From Acidimicrobiia bacterium (GTDB lineage Bacteria > Actinomycetota > Acidimicrobiia > IMCC26256 > JAGNEX01): DNA of 64,000 bases. Shown piece after piece: positions 1 to 10,036 of this stretch. A program made the translations under genes and the position numbers. Each line of letters starts with the position of its first letter. Within the stretch, counting starts at the first letter, position 1. Below the pieces are notes generated by a model. The model was given only the letters and a program-made list of their open reading frames with translations, made no database searches and was not told the origin of the DNA. The DNA is taken from the NCBI GenBank assembly GCA_020637365.1, contig JACJWE010000003.1:248001-312000 (forward strand), written 5' to 3'.

Positions 1-1298
1 ACCGGGTAGTTGCTTTCGTTCAACAACCCAATGGAGTTAGCGATCAGCCGATTCTGCTGAGCGACCACGCCCGACGGGCTGCCGAGGCCAGTGTCGGTCC
101 GTAGGTATATCCCGTTCTCCATGCCCGTCACGCTGTTGTCGAGGACCGTCACAGAGGTCGTTGGCCCGGTGACACGGATACCATTCGTTTCGGTCGACGT
201 GCCATCGCCCTCAACGGTGTTTCGTTGGATAATGACCGTTCCAAACGTCGCATCTGCGAGGTCGGCCCCGGGAGACGTCATCCCGGTCGAGCTGCAGGCA
301 TTCCCCCCGACATTGATGCCCGTGTCCCCTTTGATCACACCCGAAAAAATGTTGTCTTCCACCAGGATGTTGGTATATCCGTTGACGTTGAGCTCGGTGC
401 TGTTATACGAGCAGATACCCCACCACACGCCACTTCCTTCAAATGAGTTGTTGCGTACGACGCGGGGATGGTTATTGGGCATCACCGTCTTGGCGTGATA
501 GTTGAATTCGATGAAATCCGACCGTGAATGGTTGGGGTCTAACGCCCGGTCAAACGTGGAGTTGGTAAGCGTGACGGGCGCGCCCCAGTCCTCCAACAGG
601 ACACCGTTTCTCGTGTGATTCGTTATGTGAATATCGTCCATCACCAACTCCGGCGGTGTCTTTTGGACGCCGGCCGTCGGGTTGGCGATCGATCCCCAAA
701 TACCGAAGGTGCGCGTGTCGTCTCCGCCGGGATCACCTCCGTCGATAGAGACGCTGCTGATCACGATGCGGGGCACCGGCGTCGTCGCCGCATTCTCCTT
801 CATCAGGATTCCAACCCCGATTGGGTCTGAAGGTGCTGTGCGCGGCAGCTCAACGATCGACAGGTTGGAAATCGTGATGTCGCCCGCAGTGACACCAGCG
901 GGGACGGTGGCGGGCGGCTCAATTCGAAAGACCCAATAGGGATAACCGACCTGGTTGCCTCCGGTCACGATCACCCCGGCCTGCGACTCGCCGATGATCG
1001 TGAGTGGTTTATTGATCAGGATGCCGGTCTCGGCGTATGTGCCGTTGGCGACGGTAATCGTGTCGTTCGGAGCGGCCGCGGCGATTGCTGCCTGGATCGT
1101 TGCGTAGTCACATGCTGGCGGTCCTGCCGGACAAACGGTCAGCGTTGCGGCTCCAGCGCGTTGAACCAAGGCAAGTGACAACACGACAAGAAGTAGTGCG
1201 ACGGCCGCAGCTTTGACAGCCGAGCCCGTACGTTTCGCCGAACCTGTGTCGGTTGCGCCTGCTACGGCATTGTCGTAGCCGTCTGGACGAAACAGCAT
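1..1298 (-). CDS. Secreted beta-helix surface protein, paralogue 1 (C-terminus outside window)
   Basis: The frame is open from an ATG at 1298 to the window edge, so only the N-terminal ~432 residues are seen. A GGGGAGGG ribosome site sits just upstream of the ATG. A basic N-terminus and a hydrophobic segment ending in AGAAT (around residue 50) form a signal peptide. Then follows a parallel beta-helix region: PPACDYATIQAAI, NGTYAETGILINKPLTIIG, and repeated 'N.I.GT'-like rungs. This is the pattern of NosD/pectate-lyase-like right-handed beta-helices. It matches the N-terminal half of the genes at 5118-8228 and 1660-4788 almost rung for rung, so all three are tandem duplicates. By analogy it should continue into Ig-like repeats and an AFTG-type anchor outside the window. 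Function unknown; a cell-surface adhesin or glycan-binding role is inference. Confidence 0.75.
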   Translation of the reverse strand, partial: MLFRPDGYDNAVAGATDTGSAKRTGSAVKAAAVALLLVVLSLALVQRAGAATLTVCPAGPPACDYATIQAAIAAAAPNDTITVANGTYAETGILINKPLTIIGESQAGVIVTGGNQVGYPYWVFRIEPPATVPAGVTAGDITISNLSIVELPRTAPSDPIGVGILMKENAATTPVPRIVISSVSIDGGDPGGDDTRTFGIWGSIANPTAGVQKTPPELVMDDIHITNHTRNGVLLEDWGAPVTLTNSTFDRALDPNHSRSDFIEFNYHAKTVMPNNHPRVVRNNSFEGSGVWWGICSYNSTELNVNGYTNILVEDNIFSGVIKGDTGINVGGNACSSTGMTSPGADLADATFGTVIIQRNTVEGDGTSTETNGIRVTGPTTSVTVLDNSVTGMENGIYLRTDTGLGSPSGVVAQQNRLIANSIGLLNESNYP

Positions 1299-1659
1299 GT
1301 CGGAGCCCTCCCCATTTTTTGGCGTGGCACCTCAATAACCGGGACAAGTCCGGCCAGGTATCGACCAAGAACGCCGACACCAGGTTGGGGACATGTCCGC
1401 CATCCGCCCCGTCTATGGGCACCGAAGGGCGACTCACGCTGCTTCGCCGATGGTAGGTCGCTCGACAGAGCAGGACAAGACGAACCGGTGATCGGCAGCG
1501 TTTGCAACGAGCGAACCCACACCGGTGGGTACGGCGGGTGGACGAACTTGTTTGAATTTCGCTAGCCCCAAACGCGCAATCGAACGCCACCGCGCAACGG
1601 GGACGCACCTGCGACGGTGCGTCCCCGTTAGTCATCGGTGATGTGTACTTGTGTCGAGG
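1299..1659. other. Intergenic between beta-helix genes 1 and 2
   Basis: Holds the ribosome site of paralogue 1 and the strong hairpin downstream of paralogue 2. Open frames here, including a 175-codon minus-strand one, are rich in Cys/Arg and lack family resemblance; I treat them as chance frames. No convincing promoter was recognised. Confidence 0.5.
1596..1629 (-). terminator. Hairpin terminator after beta-helix gene 2
   Basis: Perfect 14-bp inverted repeat (AACGGGGACGCACC and its complement) around a 6-nt loop, about 30 nt past the stop codon of the gene ending at 1660. No U-tract follows, which is common for actinobacterial terminators. Confidence 0.7.
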
Positions 1660-1770
1660 CTAGTGCTGGCGACGACGACGGCTTGCCGCTGCAACGGAGA
1701 ATGCTCCAACGAGCAACATCAATCCAGAGGCGAGCACGAGGCGAGCAGAACCGGATCCGGTGAAGGCCAC
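1660..1770 (-). other. C-terminal AFTG-type cell-wall sorting signal (paralogue 2)
   Basis: The last ~36 codons encode VAFTGSGSARL, a hydrophobic helix and a RRRRQH tail. The order motif, membrane segment, positive tail is that of sortase substrates (LPxTG family); the motif itself is non-canonical. No sortase gene is visible in the window. Confidence 0.6.
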
Positions 1771-2034
1771 CGAACGATTGCTCGACGCGCCGCGGACCAC
1801 CGCCGAGGAGGAATCGGTCGACCGCTGGGTGGACGCGGGCGGCGGAGGACCAGCAGACACGATCACGCCGTTCGATGCCGCGTTGACGACCGCATCGGGG
1901 GCACGGTATCCGGGACGGGCCGCACCCGAACCGCCCGAAGGTGTCGCCGGCGTCGCTGTGCTGCCTGTCCCATTCGAGACCGATGTGGATGTGGTCGAGC
2001 CACCGGCAGCGGTCGTCGTGGTGGTGGTCGCGGC

Positions 2035-2790
2035 GTCATCGATGACGACCGTGTAGGTCGCTTCGTCGTAGCCGTACTCGTTCTCCGCGCGGATCGTAAA
2101 GGTATAGGTTCCTGGCGCCGTAGGCGTCCCCGAAATCAATCCCGTCGTCGGGTCGAGCACCAAACCGGGCGGCAACGACCCATCGACCACGGAGAACGTG
2201 ATCGGACCTGCCCCTCCAGCGGTGACGAGATGCGAATACGCCCCTCCAACCGAACCGTCCGCCGGGTCGTCTGAGGTGATAATCGGCAGGTCGCCAATCA
2301 CGATCGTGTACTCCGCCGAATCCGTGCCGTATTCGTTCGTCGCCTCGACGGTGAACGTGTAGGCCCCGTCGGCCGTTGGGGTCCCCGAGATCACACCGGT
2401 CGCCGGATCCAACGTCAACCCCGGCGGCAACGAACCCGACACGATCGCAAAAGTGATCGGGCCAGCACCATCGGCAGTCACCGTGTGCGAATACGACTCC
2501 CCGACTTGGCCGTCTGCGGGATCGTCCGACGTGATGACCGGCGGATCACCAATCGTGATCGTGTACTCGGCAACATCGGTACCGTAGTCATTCTCTGCCT
2601 GCACACTGAAGGTGTAGACGCCGTCGGCCGTTGGGGTCCCCGAGATCACACCGGTTGCAGGATCCAACGTCAAACCGGGTGGCAACGATCCACCGACGAT
2701 CGAGTATGTGATAGTGGGCGCACCCGACGCTTCAACGGTGTGTGAATAGGCCGTACCGACCGTGCCGTCAGCTGGCGGGTCCGACGTGAT
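2035..2790 (-). repeat. Three ~255-bp tandem repeats coding Ig-like (He_PIG) domains
   Basis: Units of 85 codons, each running from VITSD.P.DG.VG through AYSHTV, ITF.IV.GSLPPGL.LDP.TG.ISGTPT to AE YTI.IGD. A ~35-bp stretch is identical at 2371 and 2626, i.e. one period apart. The pattern is that of the putative Ig-like He_PIG family found in bacterial adhesins. Near-identity suggests recent unit duplication or recombination. Confidence 0.75.
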
Positions 2791-4788
2791 CACCGGCGGA
2801 TCAACCACCAAATAGGTGAACAACACCAGATCTGTCGTCCCATCGGCGTAGGTCACTTCGACCGTGAAGGGAAAGCTGCCGTCCTCGGTCGGAATGCCCG
2901 TGATGACTCCCGAGGCGGGGTCCAACGCAAGCCCAGCAGGCAGAACGCCGTCGACGATCGCGAAGCTCGCCACGACATCTGGGGAGACGATCGACTGGGT
3001 AAACGATGCCCCGGTCGGCATCACACACCAATAGATCGGTACCGGCTCGCCCGTGACCGTGTCACCCAGCTCGGAGACGAACTGTCCTTCAGCTAGCGGC
3101 ACGGCGTCCAGCGTCGTCACGTAGACGCCGCAGGACGATGCGGGTGTCACCGTCACCGCGGTGTCGGACGCAGTGCCATAGTCAAGACCGTAGGAGCCGA
3201 AGTCGAGAACGTCCGCCAACGGATCGACCGAACCGGGCGTATTGGCCCACGCCGCCGAGAGGCCGTCGAAGACGGTCACCATGTCATCTGCCAACGGTAC
3301 CGACACGCCCTCATTGGTCAGCGACAAGGTCGCATCACCGTCACCGGTCAGATCGGGTAACAGGGTGAGCCGCGGGGTCGTGATCAGCCATGTTGAAGCG
3401 TCGACCGACCCGCCCCCGGTATTGCCGATCTCCGAACAGTACGTCGATCCCGAATCAGGGCCCTTCTGACACCCCCACCAGTTTTCGAGGGCTGACACAT
3501 CGGAGGTCGCAGTATTCGAGACGCCCAACACATTCGCGATGAGCCTGTTGCGATGCACGACCACACCCGCGGGTGCACCAAGCACAGCATCTTGGCGCAG
3601 CAACACCGCTGCAGGGAACCCTGTGATGCTGTTGTCCTCGATCAGCACCGACCGGGTTGGGCCGATCACCCGCACGCCATTGACGTCGGCCTGGGTGCCG
3701 TCGGCAGCGATCACATTGCCAGTGATCACCACGTCGCCCATGGTCGCGGTGGTGACGTTGTTGCCAGCGCTCGTGGCCTGGCCAGGAGCACATGAGTCGC
3801 CACCGATGTTGATGGCGACGTCTCGTTGGGCGATCTCAGTAAAAACGTTGTCGAGCACCTGGATGTCGTCCCAGGTGTAGCGGGTGAGGTTGCTACCGCC
3901 CGCACAGAATGAGAACCACACGCCGCTGCCGTGGATCTCGTTGTTCTGAATCACCTGGGGAAGGTGTTCGGCTTCGTTTCGTTTTTAGTCGTCTGGATCA
4001 AGATGTCTGAGTACGAACTCGTCGGGTGGATATCCCGCTCGAAGTACGAGTTCGTGACCGTGACCGGGGCGTTCCAGTCCTCGAGCAGCAGACCGTTGTG
4101 GCTCCGGTACCCAAAGCGCGTGTTGTCGACGACCAGAGCCGGAGGCACCGGATCGACGCCATTGATTGGGCCGCCGACATGTCCGTAGAGTGCGTCGCTG
4201 CGCAGTCCTGTCCCCACAACATTGCGCCCTGTGATGAACATGTCGGTGAACACGATCTGGGCGACGGGGTCGTCGGCGTCAACGCCCTCATTCGGATGCC
4301 CAGAGACGAGGTGTTGAATCCGCTCACGCCCGAGCTACGGAACGGCGGGTCGGTGACCGTCATACCGGACAGTTCGATGTTGCCCGCAGGACCCGATGCC
4401 GGTGGGCGAATATCAAAGACCTGGTACAGGTCGGCCGAGCCGACGTCGCGGTTGTTTCCCGTGACGGTGACGGCTCCCACACCAGCGCCGACGATCTTGA
4501 GCGGCTTGTCGATGAGGATGTTGTCCTCGACGTAGGTGCCCGCCCCGACGTTGATATGGTGTCGTTGGCGGCAGCAGCTGCAACCGCCGACGTAATCGTC
4601 GAATACGCACACCCCGAGGGACATACTGCAAGCGTCGCAGCGTCAGCACGACCTACCCAAAACAATGACGCTGCGATCAACACCATCACGAGGACCGACG
4701 CCCTGACGGCCCCCGTACTTCTTGAACAGCGCCAAAACGCCGCGAACGACCAAAAGCCCAACCGGTGGTCTCCACCTGTTTCCCCCAA

Positions 4789-5117
4789 TGAGTCCGTAAC
4801 TCAATATTTCTTAGCGTGGGGAACGGCTTGCTGCCCGGACATGGTCCGGGTCTGGGGAAGCCAGGCGCGCCACGTCGCGCGCCCTACAGGAATAGCTAAC
4901 GCCATTCGTTTGGGGGACTCTATGGCAGCGCGTCAGCCCAACACAAGGTCAGAGAGGTATCACACTCAGGCCCGATATCCATCAGGCCTGCGATCACCTA
5001 TTCCGATAGCCGCAACGTGGGATGCCCTCGCCGCCGACACTTCGCGCCAGTACTTTGCAGCGGCGGTTGTGTGTCGGCAGCGAATAGCGGCACATATCAC
5101 TGAATCGGACGTCGTAC
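4789..5117. other. Intergenic between beta-helix genes 2 and 3
   Basis: Must hold the end of the transcript of paralogue 3 and the promoter of paralogue 2. A short perfect stem (CCCGGAC / GTCCGGG, 4834-4850, 3-nt loop) is the only clear structure. No gene recognised. Confidence 0.4.
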
Positions 5118-8100
5118 CTATCGATCGGCGCGAGAGCGCTTTCGTACAGCGGCGCTGATGAGGCCAGCACCAGCGAGCAGCATGATGCCCGCAAGCAGCA
5201 GCATCCGAGCAGACCCGCCACCCGTAAACGCAACGCTCCTCGCCCCGCGGTCACGTGTTGTACCGGCGACAGTCGCCGATGGGCTAGACGCCGACACGGC
5301 CGCGGGTAGTGCCGATGCGGGCACAGGCGGTGAACCCACAACGATCGGACTTGCCGGGTTCATGGCCACGTTGACATCGGGAGCGTCATAGTGATGTGGC
5401 CGCGCCCGATGGGGCGGCACTGAGGTCGCACCCACCCCCGGCGACGTAGTGGACGCCGTCGACGATGCGGTCACCGTGGTCGTCGTCGCTTCCGCCTCAA
5501 TCACAACGGTGTAGGTCGCTTCATCAAAGCCGAACTCGTTTTCGGCACGAACCGTAAAGGTATACGTGCCGGGACGGGTCGCCGTGCCCGACAACACCCC
5601 GGTTTCCGGATCGAGAGTGAGCCCGGGCGGGAGGGTGCCGTCCACGATCGAGTAGGTGATCGGATCCGCGCCGCCAGCGGTCACGACGAAGTTATATGCC
5701 CCACCACCGACACCCGAGGGAGGGTTGCCCGAGGTGATCACAGGCAGATCTCCGATCACGATGGTGTACTCGGCGGTGTCGGTTCCAAACTCGTTCTCAG
5801 CCTGGACCGTGAAGGTATATGCACCATCCTTGGTCGGCGTCCCCGAAATGGTCCCGGTTGCCGGGTTGAGCGACAACCCGTCGGGTAGCGCACCCGCGAT
5901 GATGGAGAACGTCATGGGAGTCGCGCCGTCAGCAGCGACGGTGTGGGAATACGTTGAACCGACGTCCCCGTCGGTCGGCTCACCCGAGGTAATCACCGGC
6001 GGATCGCCGATAGTCACCGAATAGGCAGCGACATCGGAGCCGTAGTCGTTGGTTGCCCGTACCGAAAAGGTGAAGGTACCGGCCTCGGTTGGAGTCCCCG
6101 AAATCTCGCCGGTGGCAGGATCGAGGGTCAGCCCGTCAGGCAGCGCTCCGTCGACAATCGCATAGGTGATAGTGGGGGCTCCGACCGCTGCCACCGTGTG
6201 CGAGTACGCCGCACTGACCGAGCCGTCTGGCGGCGGACCGGACGTGATCACCGGCGGGTCCGTCACCAGATAGTCAAACTGCAAGACACTGGTCGAGCCG
6301 TCGGGATAGGTGACTTCGACCGAGAACGGGAACACACCGCCCTCGGTGGGGGTCCCAGCGATCAGGCCAGACTCGGTGTCGAGGGTCAGCCCATCTGGCA
6401 AAGCGCCGTCGACCAGAGCGAAGGAGACCGCTGGCACTTCAGGGACGATCAGCTGTGTGAATGCCGTCCCCGTCGCAATGACACACCAGTAGGTCGGGAC
6501 CGGCTCCCCCGTCACCGTTTTCGTCGCCAAAGGCACCGAATCCAAAATGGTCCAATACAGACCGCACGACTGCGCTGGCGTGACCGTCACCGCGGTGTCC
6601 GCTGGCGTGTCATAGACGAGGCCGTAGGAACCGAAGTCGAGGACCCCTGTCGTGGGATCGACTGTTCCCGGGGAGTTGAGCCACGCGGCCGGGAGTTGAT
6701 CAAACACAAAGACGTTGTCCGATTTCAGTGGTACGGCGGCGCCGTCATTGCGCAGGGACAAGGTCGCATCACCGGTGCCGGTCAGGTCGGTCAGCAATGT
6801 AAGGCTGGGCGTCGTGATCAGCCACGTCGAAGCGTCGATGGAACCGCCGGCCGTGCTGGATATCGCTGAACACCACTTCGACCCCGAATCGGGCCCCCGC
6901 TGACAGCCCCACCAGTTATCGAGCGCTGTGACGTTGGACGGGGTCTCGTTGAACAGACCGAGAACGTTGGCGATCAGGCGATTGCGAAAAACCGTTACCG
7001 ACTGCGGATACCCCGATGCATCGGCCCTGAGGTGAACGGCCCTCGGGGTACCGGTGACACTGTTGTCCTGAATAACGACATCGTCCATCAGCCCGGTCAG
7101 CCGGATCGCGTTGATATCAGGCTGTGAGCCGTCGCCCATGATGACGTTATTGGTGATCGTGACCGAACCCATCTTGCTGACCTGCGCGCCAGCATCAGAG
7201 TTGAACGAACACCCGCTGGAGGAGCCAAGGTTGATGGCGGAGTCTCGGTTCAGCATTCCGCTGAACCGATTGTTGTCGATAATGACTTGATCCCAACCGG
7301 CCTGCCTCGGGTCACCGGGGTCGGGCCATTTGGTGCAATACCACCCCGACATCCAGATACCGCTGCCTTCAAATGTGTTGCCCGAGATCGTGTAAGGCGC
7401 CGTATATCGCCCAGGATTCGTCTCGCGATAGGTAAGCGTGCTCTGCGCGAGAAAGTCCGAATATGAGTTCACGGGGTCGAGGGCTCGATCGATCGTTGAG
7501 TTCGTCAGGGTGACCGGGGCACGCCAGTCCTCCATCAGGATTCCCTGACGAGACTTCTTGAGCAAAGTGAGCTGGTCGAAGATCGCGGGCGGCGCCGCCA
7601 CGGCGACACCATTCCTTACCTGCGCACGGAAGTACACCGACCAGGATCGGTTGTCCAGGCTGTTGCCGCCATAGATCGTCATGTTGTGGAGGTTGATTTC
7701 GGTGACGGGGGTCGTCGCGACGCTCATGTTTGCGTGTACCCCAAAAGCTTGGAGCGTGCCAACGCTGTTGGGCGCTATCGGCGGATCTTGCAGCGTCATC
7801 TGCGACATCTCGATCGGGCCGGCGGGGCCGGTCTCTGGAATGGCAATGTTGAACAGGTAGTACTGACCTTGGGGCCTCGAAACGCTGCCACCCGAGACGA
7901 TGGTCTGGCCCTCCCCCGCACCAACGATCTTGAGCGGTTTGTTGATCAGGATGTTGTCTTCGACGTACGTGCCTGCAGCGATCTGGACCGTGTCGTTTGG
8001 CTGCGCTGCGGCGATAGCCGCAGCGATGGTCGCAAAATCACACGCTGGCGGACCCGAGTTGCAAACGGTGACCGAGGCGGCCCCGGCACGATCCACCAAG

Positions 8101-8228
8101 GTCAACAGCGACGCCAACATCAACAGCGCGGCGATCATCGATCGGAACAACAACGATCGCGCCCCGACAGTTGTCAAGACCCGCGAGACGGCACGACCTC
8201 GCGACGTTTGCCCACGTCTGACCGACAT
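5118..8228 (-). CDS. Secreted beta-helix / Ig-like repeat protein with VAFTG anchor, paralogue 3 (intact)
   Basis: 1036 residues, the only paralogue complete in the window. The ATG at 8228 follows an AGGGGGGG ribosome site. Residues ~1-51 are a long signal peptide ending DRAGAAS. Residues ~55-440 form a right-handed beta-helix with many N-x-[FI]-x-G rungs, ending at the NWWGCQRGPDSGS turn that is shared with paralogue 2. After a ~150-residue linker domain come one divergent (about 599) and three or four close Ig-like He_PIG repeats (about 660-909). A Thr/Ser/Ala-rich stalk follows, then VAFTGGGSA (~997), a membrane helix and a KRSRADR tail. This is the layout of a wall-anchored adhesin: signal, ligand-binding head, spacer repeats, stalk, anchor. 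The ligand is unknown. Confidence 0.85.
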   Translation of the reverse strand: MSVRRGQTSRGRAVSRVLTTVGARSLLFRSMIAALLMLASLLTLVDRAGAASVTVCNSGPPACDFATIAAAIAAAQPNDTVQIAAGTYVEDNILINKPLKIVGAGEGQTIVSGGSVSRPQGQYYLFNIAIPETGPAGPIEMSQMTLQDPPIAPNSVGTLQAFGVHANMSVATTPVTEINLHNMTIYGGNSLDNRSWSVYFRAQVRNGVAVAAPPAIFDQLTLLKKSRQGILMEDWRAPVTLTNSTIDRALDPVNSYSDFLAQSTLTYRETNPGRYTAPYTISGNTFEGSGIWMSGWYCTKWPDPGDPRQAGWDQVIIDNNRFSGMLNRDSAINLGSSSGCSFNSDAGAQVSKMGSVTITNNVIMGDGSQPDINAIRLTGLMDDVVIQDNSVTGTPRAVHLRADASGYPQSVTVFRNRLIANVLGLFNETPSNVTALDNWWGCQRGPDSGSKWCSAISSTAGGSIDASTWLITTPSLTLLTDLTGTGDATLSLRNDGAAVPLKSDNVFVFDQLPAAWLNSPGTVDPTTGVLDFGSYGLVYDTPADTAVTVTPAQSCGLYWTILDSVPLATKTVTGEPVPTYWCVIATGTAFTQLIVPEVPAVSFALVDGALPDGLTLDTESGLIAGTPTEGGVFPFSVEVTYPDGSTSVLQFDYLVTDPPVITSGPPPDGSVSAAYSHTVAAVGAPTITYAIVDGALPDGLTLDPATGEISGTPTEAGTFTFSVRATNDYGSDVAAYSVTIGDPPVITSGEPTDGDVGSTYSHTVAADGATPMTFSIIAGALPDGLSLNPATGTISGTPTKDGAYTFTVQAENEFGTDTAEYTIVIGDLPVITSGNPPSGVGGGAYNFVVTAGGADPITYSIVDGTLPPGLTLDPETGVLSGTATRPGTYTFTVRAENEFGFDEATYTVVIEAEATTTTVTASSTASTTSPGVGATSVPPHRARPHHYDAPDVNVAMNPASPIVVGSPPVPASALPAAVSASSPSATVAGTTRDRGARSVAFTGGGSARMLLLAGIMLLAGAGLISAAVRKRSRADR
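5500..6250 (-). repeat. Tandem Ig-like (He_PIG) repeat units in paralogue 3
   Basis: Successive ~85-codon units beginning VITSG.P.DG and ending V.IGD, with DGALPDGLTLDPATGEISGTPT-like cores. They are the same family as the repeats at 2035-2790 but less alike among themselves at DNA level. Confidence 0.75.
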
Positions 8229-8604
8229 AGCGGCCCCCCCTAAAATTTCCTGCCCCCAGAGGTCGCCGTGTTCCTTCAGCGGCGCCCCCCGACCCCGGTC
8301 CCTCGGAGCCGATCAAGCTGGACCCGTCCCTGAGCCCAGCCCGAATGCTGACAACATCCGTATCGATCGCGGCCACGCTAGTGCCTACAGCCATGTGAGA
8401 CAACAGCCCAAAAGGATCCCAGTGAAAAGGAATAAAGAACACATGTGATGCAACCGGCCGAAGTCGTCGATACCTCCACCCCGGAGACAGCACTCTCCCC
8501 GGCGATTACGCTTCGGGCGCATGGGGTTGACGGGAAGACGACCCACGACACCGAGCCCGCAGTGACCTTTTGGTGCCGTATCGCCGAGCGTTGGAGTTCA
8601 TGTC
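8229..8604. other. Divergent intergenic region upstream of beta-helix gene 3
   Basis: Lies between the divergent starts at 8228 (minus) and 8605 (plus). Contains the candidate minus-strand promoter at 8375-8403 and an A-rich patch near 8410-8440. I see no gene. Confidence 0.5.
8375..8403 (-). promoter_or_regulatory. Candidate promoter of beta-helix gene 3
   Basis: On the minus strand TTGTCT, a 17-nt spacer, then TAGCGT, which fits -35 / TANNNT -10 spacing. It would give a leader of ~140 nt before the ATG at 8228. Weak consensus, so tentative. Confidence 0.3.
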
Positions 8605-9033
8605 GTGAAACAGATGAGTTATTCGGAATGGTCCGACTTCGTGAACAGCGGTACCCGCACCGGCAAGCTGTCGGTCAACCTGCCATCGGGACAGCCGACG
8701 ATCACCCCGGTATGGTTCAAACACGGTGACGACGGGATCATTCGGTTCAATACCGATGCGAGTTCTGCCAAGGCCCGCGCAATCGCAGTCGACCCGCGGG
8801 TCTGCCTGCTCGTCGACCTCGAGCAACCGCCATACGCCTTCGTGCGCATCCAAGGGATCGCATCTATTGCGACCGACGAGGATTACGTCCGGGCAATCGC
8901 CACCGAACTTGGCGGCAGATACATGGGCGCCGAACGCGCCGAAGAATTCGGCCAGCGCAACGGCGGAGTTGGCGAGGTCGTCGTGGAGATTCGCCCCAGC
9001 AAGGTGACCGCACTCGACGACATCTCCGGCTAG
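8605..9033 (+). CDS. PPOX-fold flavin/deazaflavin-binding protein
   Basis: 142 residues, the usual size of a single split-barrel domain of the pyridoxamine-phosphate-oxidase-like family (TIGR03618/FDOR-B type). The opening residues MSYSEWSDFVNSGTRTGKLS, the segment PTITPVWF.H.DDG.IRFNT, and SSAKARAIAVDPRVCLLVDLEQPPYAFVRIQG are typical of this fold, with the late ..VVVEIRPSKVTALDDISG strand. Members bind FMN or F420 and act as reductases or, in some cases, as haem or biliverdin binders; the substrate here is unknown. GTG start at 8605 follows a GGAG at 8593; an ATG at 8614 is the alternative. Stands alone, ~95 bp before the MscS gene. Confidence 0.8.
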   Translation: MKQMSYSEWSDFVNSGTRTGKLSVNLPSGQPTITPVWFKHGDDGIIRFNTDASSAKARAIAVDPRVCLLVDLEQPPYAFVRIQGIASIATDEDYVRAIATELGGRYMGAERAEEFGQRNGGVGEVVVEIRPSKVTALDDISG

Positions 9034-9128
9034 ATCAGTTGTCTGCCTAGCGGGGCCACCCTCCATGAGGGGCGTCTTCGACCCAAGGCTTTGCCCGATC
9101 CGACCAGACCACACCTTCTCACAACGAC

Positions 9129-9959
9129 ATGAACACTCTGATTCTGGCAGCAACAGCTGAACCGACGGTCGTCCAGAATGGCTGGAGCGACCCGTCCAAT
9201 TGGGTTGCGGCACTCATCACTCTCGCCGTGACCGGAGGGCTTGCGTACCTTCTGCGGCGCCTCATCATGCGCTGGTCCCACAGGGCCGAATCGGTCGCCT
9301 CGACCGTTCAGATCTCGGCGCAGATCACCAGCGCGGTCATCGTCATTATCGGTATCGCCACCGCTCTGGGGTTCTTGGGAGTCAACCTCGCCCCGCTCAT
9401 CGCCAGCCTCGGTGTTGCCGGTGTGGCCGCTGGTTTTGCGCTGAAAGACATTGCGGAAAACTATGCGTCGGGCGTCATCATGGGCTTCTCGAACCCGTTC
9501 CAGCCCGGCGACCGGGTCATCGTCGCCAGCCCCCGTGTGGAGGGGACGGTCGAAGAACTCCAGCTCCGCTACACCGTGATCCGCTCCTCTGACGGCGTGC
9601 GTATTCTCATGCCGAACGCCCAAGTGCTCAAGAACCCGATCGAGAACATCAGCGCAAACGCGACACGCCGCTCAACGTTCGACATCGACGTCGCCTTCGA
9701 TACCGACCTCGACAAGGTTCGCCAACTCGCATCGGCCGCCGTGAGCGGCGTGGATCGAGCTCACCATCAACCCGACCCGGAAGTCTTCGCTGTTGAAATG
9801 GACGACGAGTGGATGACTTTGAGGGTGCACTTTTGGCACGAACCGCTGAGTCGCGAGCGCAACCTCATCCGCGGCGATGCGCTCGCAGCAACACTCGAAG
9901 CGCTCAACAACGCGAAGATCACCATGCCGTACACGAGCGGAGCAGACGGCAAGAACTGA
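9129..9959 (+). CDS. Small-conductance mechanosensitive channel (MscS family)
   Basis: 276 residues, close to E. coli MscS in size. Three membrane segments (about 25-42, 62-83, 88-120) are followed by a soluble beta domain. The pore-lining third helix GVAGVAAGFALKDIAENYASG (residues 95-115) and FSNPFQPGDRV (120-130) are the family signature. The C-terminal alpha/beta vestibule covers about 180-270. Opens under membrane tension to release solutes after hypo-osmotic shock. It is monocistronic: a hairpin terminator at 9981-10011 separates it from the convergent copper-chaperone gene. Confidence 0.93.
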   Translation: MNTLILAATAEPTVVQNGWSDPSNWVAALITLAVTGGLAYLLRRLIMRWSHRAESVASTVQISAQITSAVIVIIGIATALGFLGVNLAPLIASLGVAGVAAGFALKDIAENYASGVIMGFSNPFQPGDRVIVASPRVEGTVEELQLRYTVIRSSDGVRILMPNAQVLKNPIENISANATRRSTFDIDVAFDTDLDKVRQLASAAVSGVDRAHHQPDPEVFAVEMDDEWMTLRVHFWHEPLSRERNLIRGDALAATLEALNNAKITMPYTSGADGKN

Positions 9960-9980
9960 AACCGACCCGGCGAATACAAA

Positions 9981-10011
9981 AGCGCCGGCCACCTGCTCGG
10001 TGACCGGCGCT
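9981..10011. terminator. Bidirectional hairpin terminator
   Basis: 13-bp stem with one mismatch (AGCGCCGG.CACC pairing with GGTG.CCGGCGCT) and a 5-nt loop, placed between the converging stop codons at 9959 and 10037. Serves both genes. Confidence 0.75.
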
Positions 10012-10036
10012 CGAAACGCTGCGAGCAAAGACGCTG

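Larger units (their letters stand above)
1660..4788 (-). pseudogene. Secreted beta-helix / Ig-like repeat protein, paralogue 2, frameshifted
   Basis: One protein can be followed through four frame segments. The first is a signal peptide and start of the helix (ADAATLAVCPSGCAYSTI, from a TTG at 4788 or a later start). The second carries GAGTYVEDNILIDKPLKIVG. The third carries FTDMFITGRNVVGTG. The last, 764 codons (3954-1660), runs from IQNNEIHGSGVWF to the end. Single-base shifts fall near 4555, 4285 and 3955. The last segment has the NWWGC turn, one divergent and three close Ig-like repeats of about 85 residues, a Ser/Thr-rich linker, and RSVAFTGSGSARL followed by a hydrophobic helix and RRRR tail. 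Conserved residues continue across every shift, so assembly errors are as likely as a true pseudogene. The intact neighbour at 5118-8228 is the template for this reading. Confidence 0.75.

Noticed and set aside
2035..6250. CRISPR array or satellite DNA
   Set aside because: The ~255-bp periodicity is coding (85-residue Ig-like repeats in frame), with no short repeat-spacer pattern.
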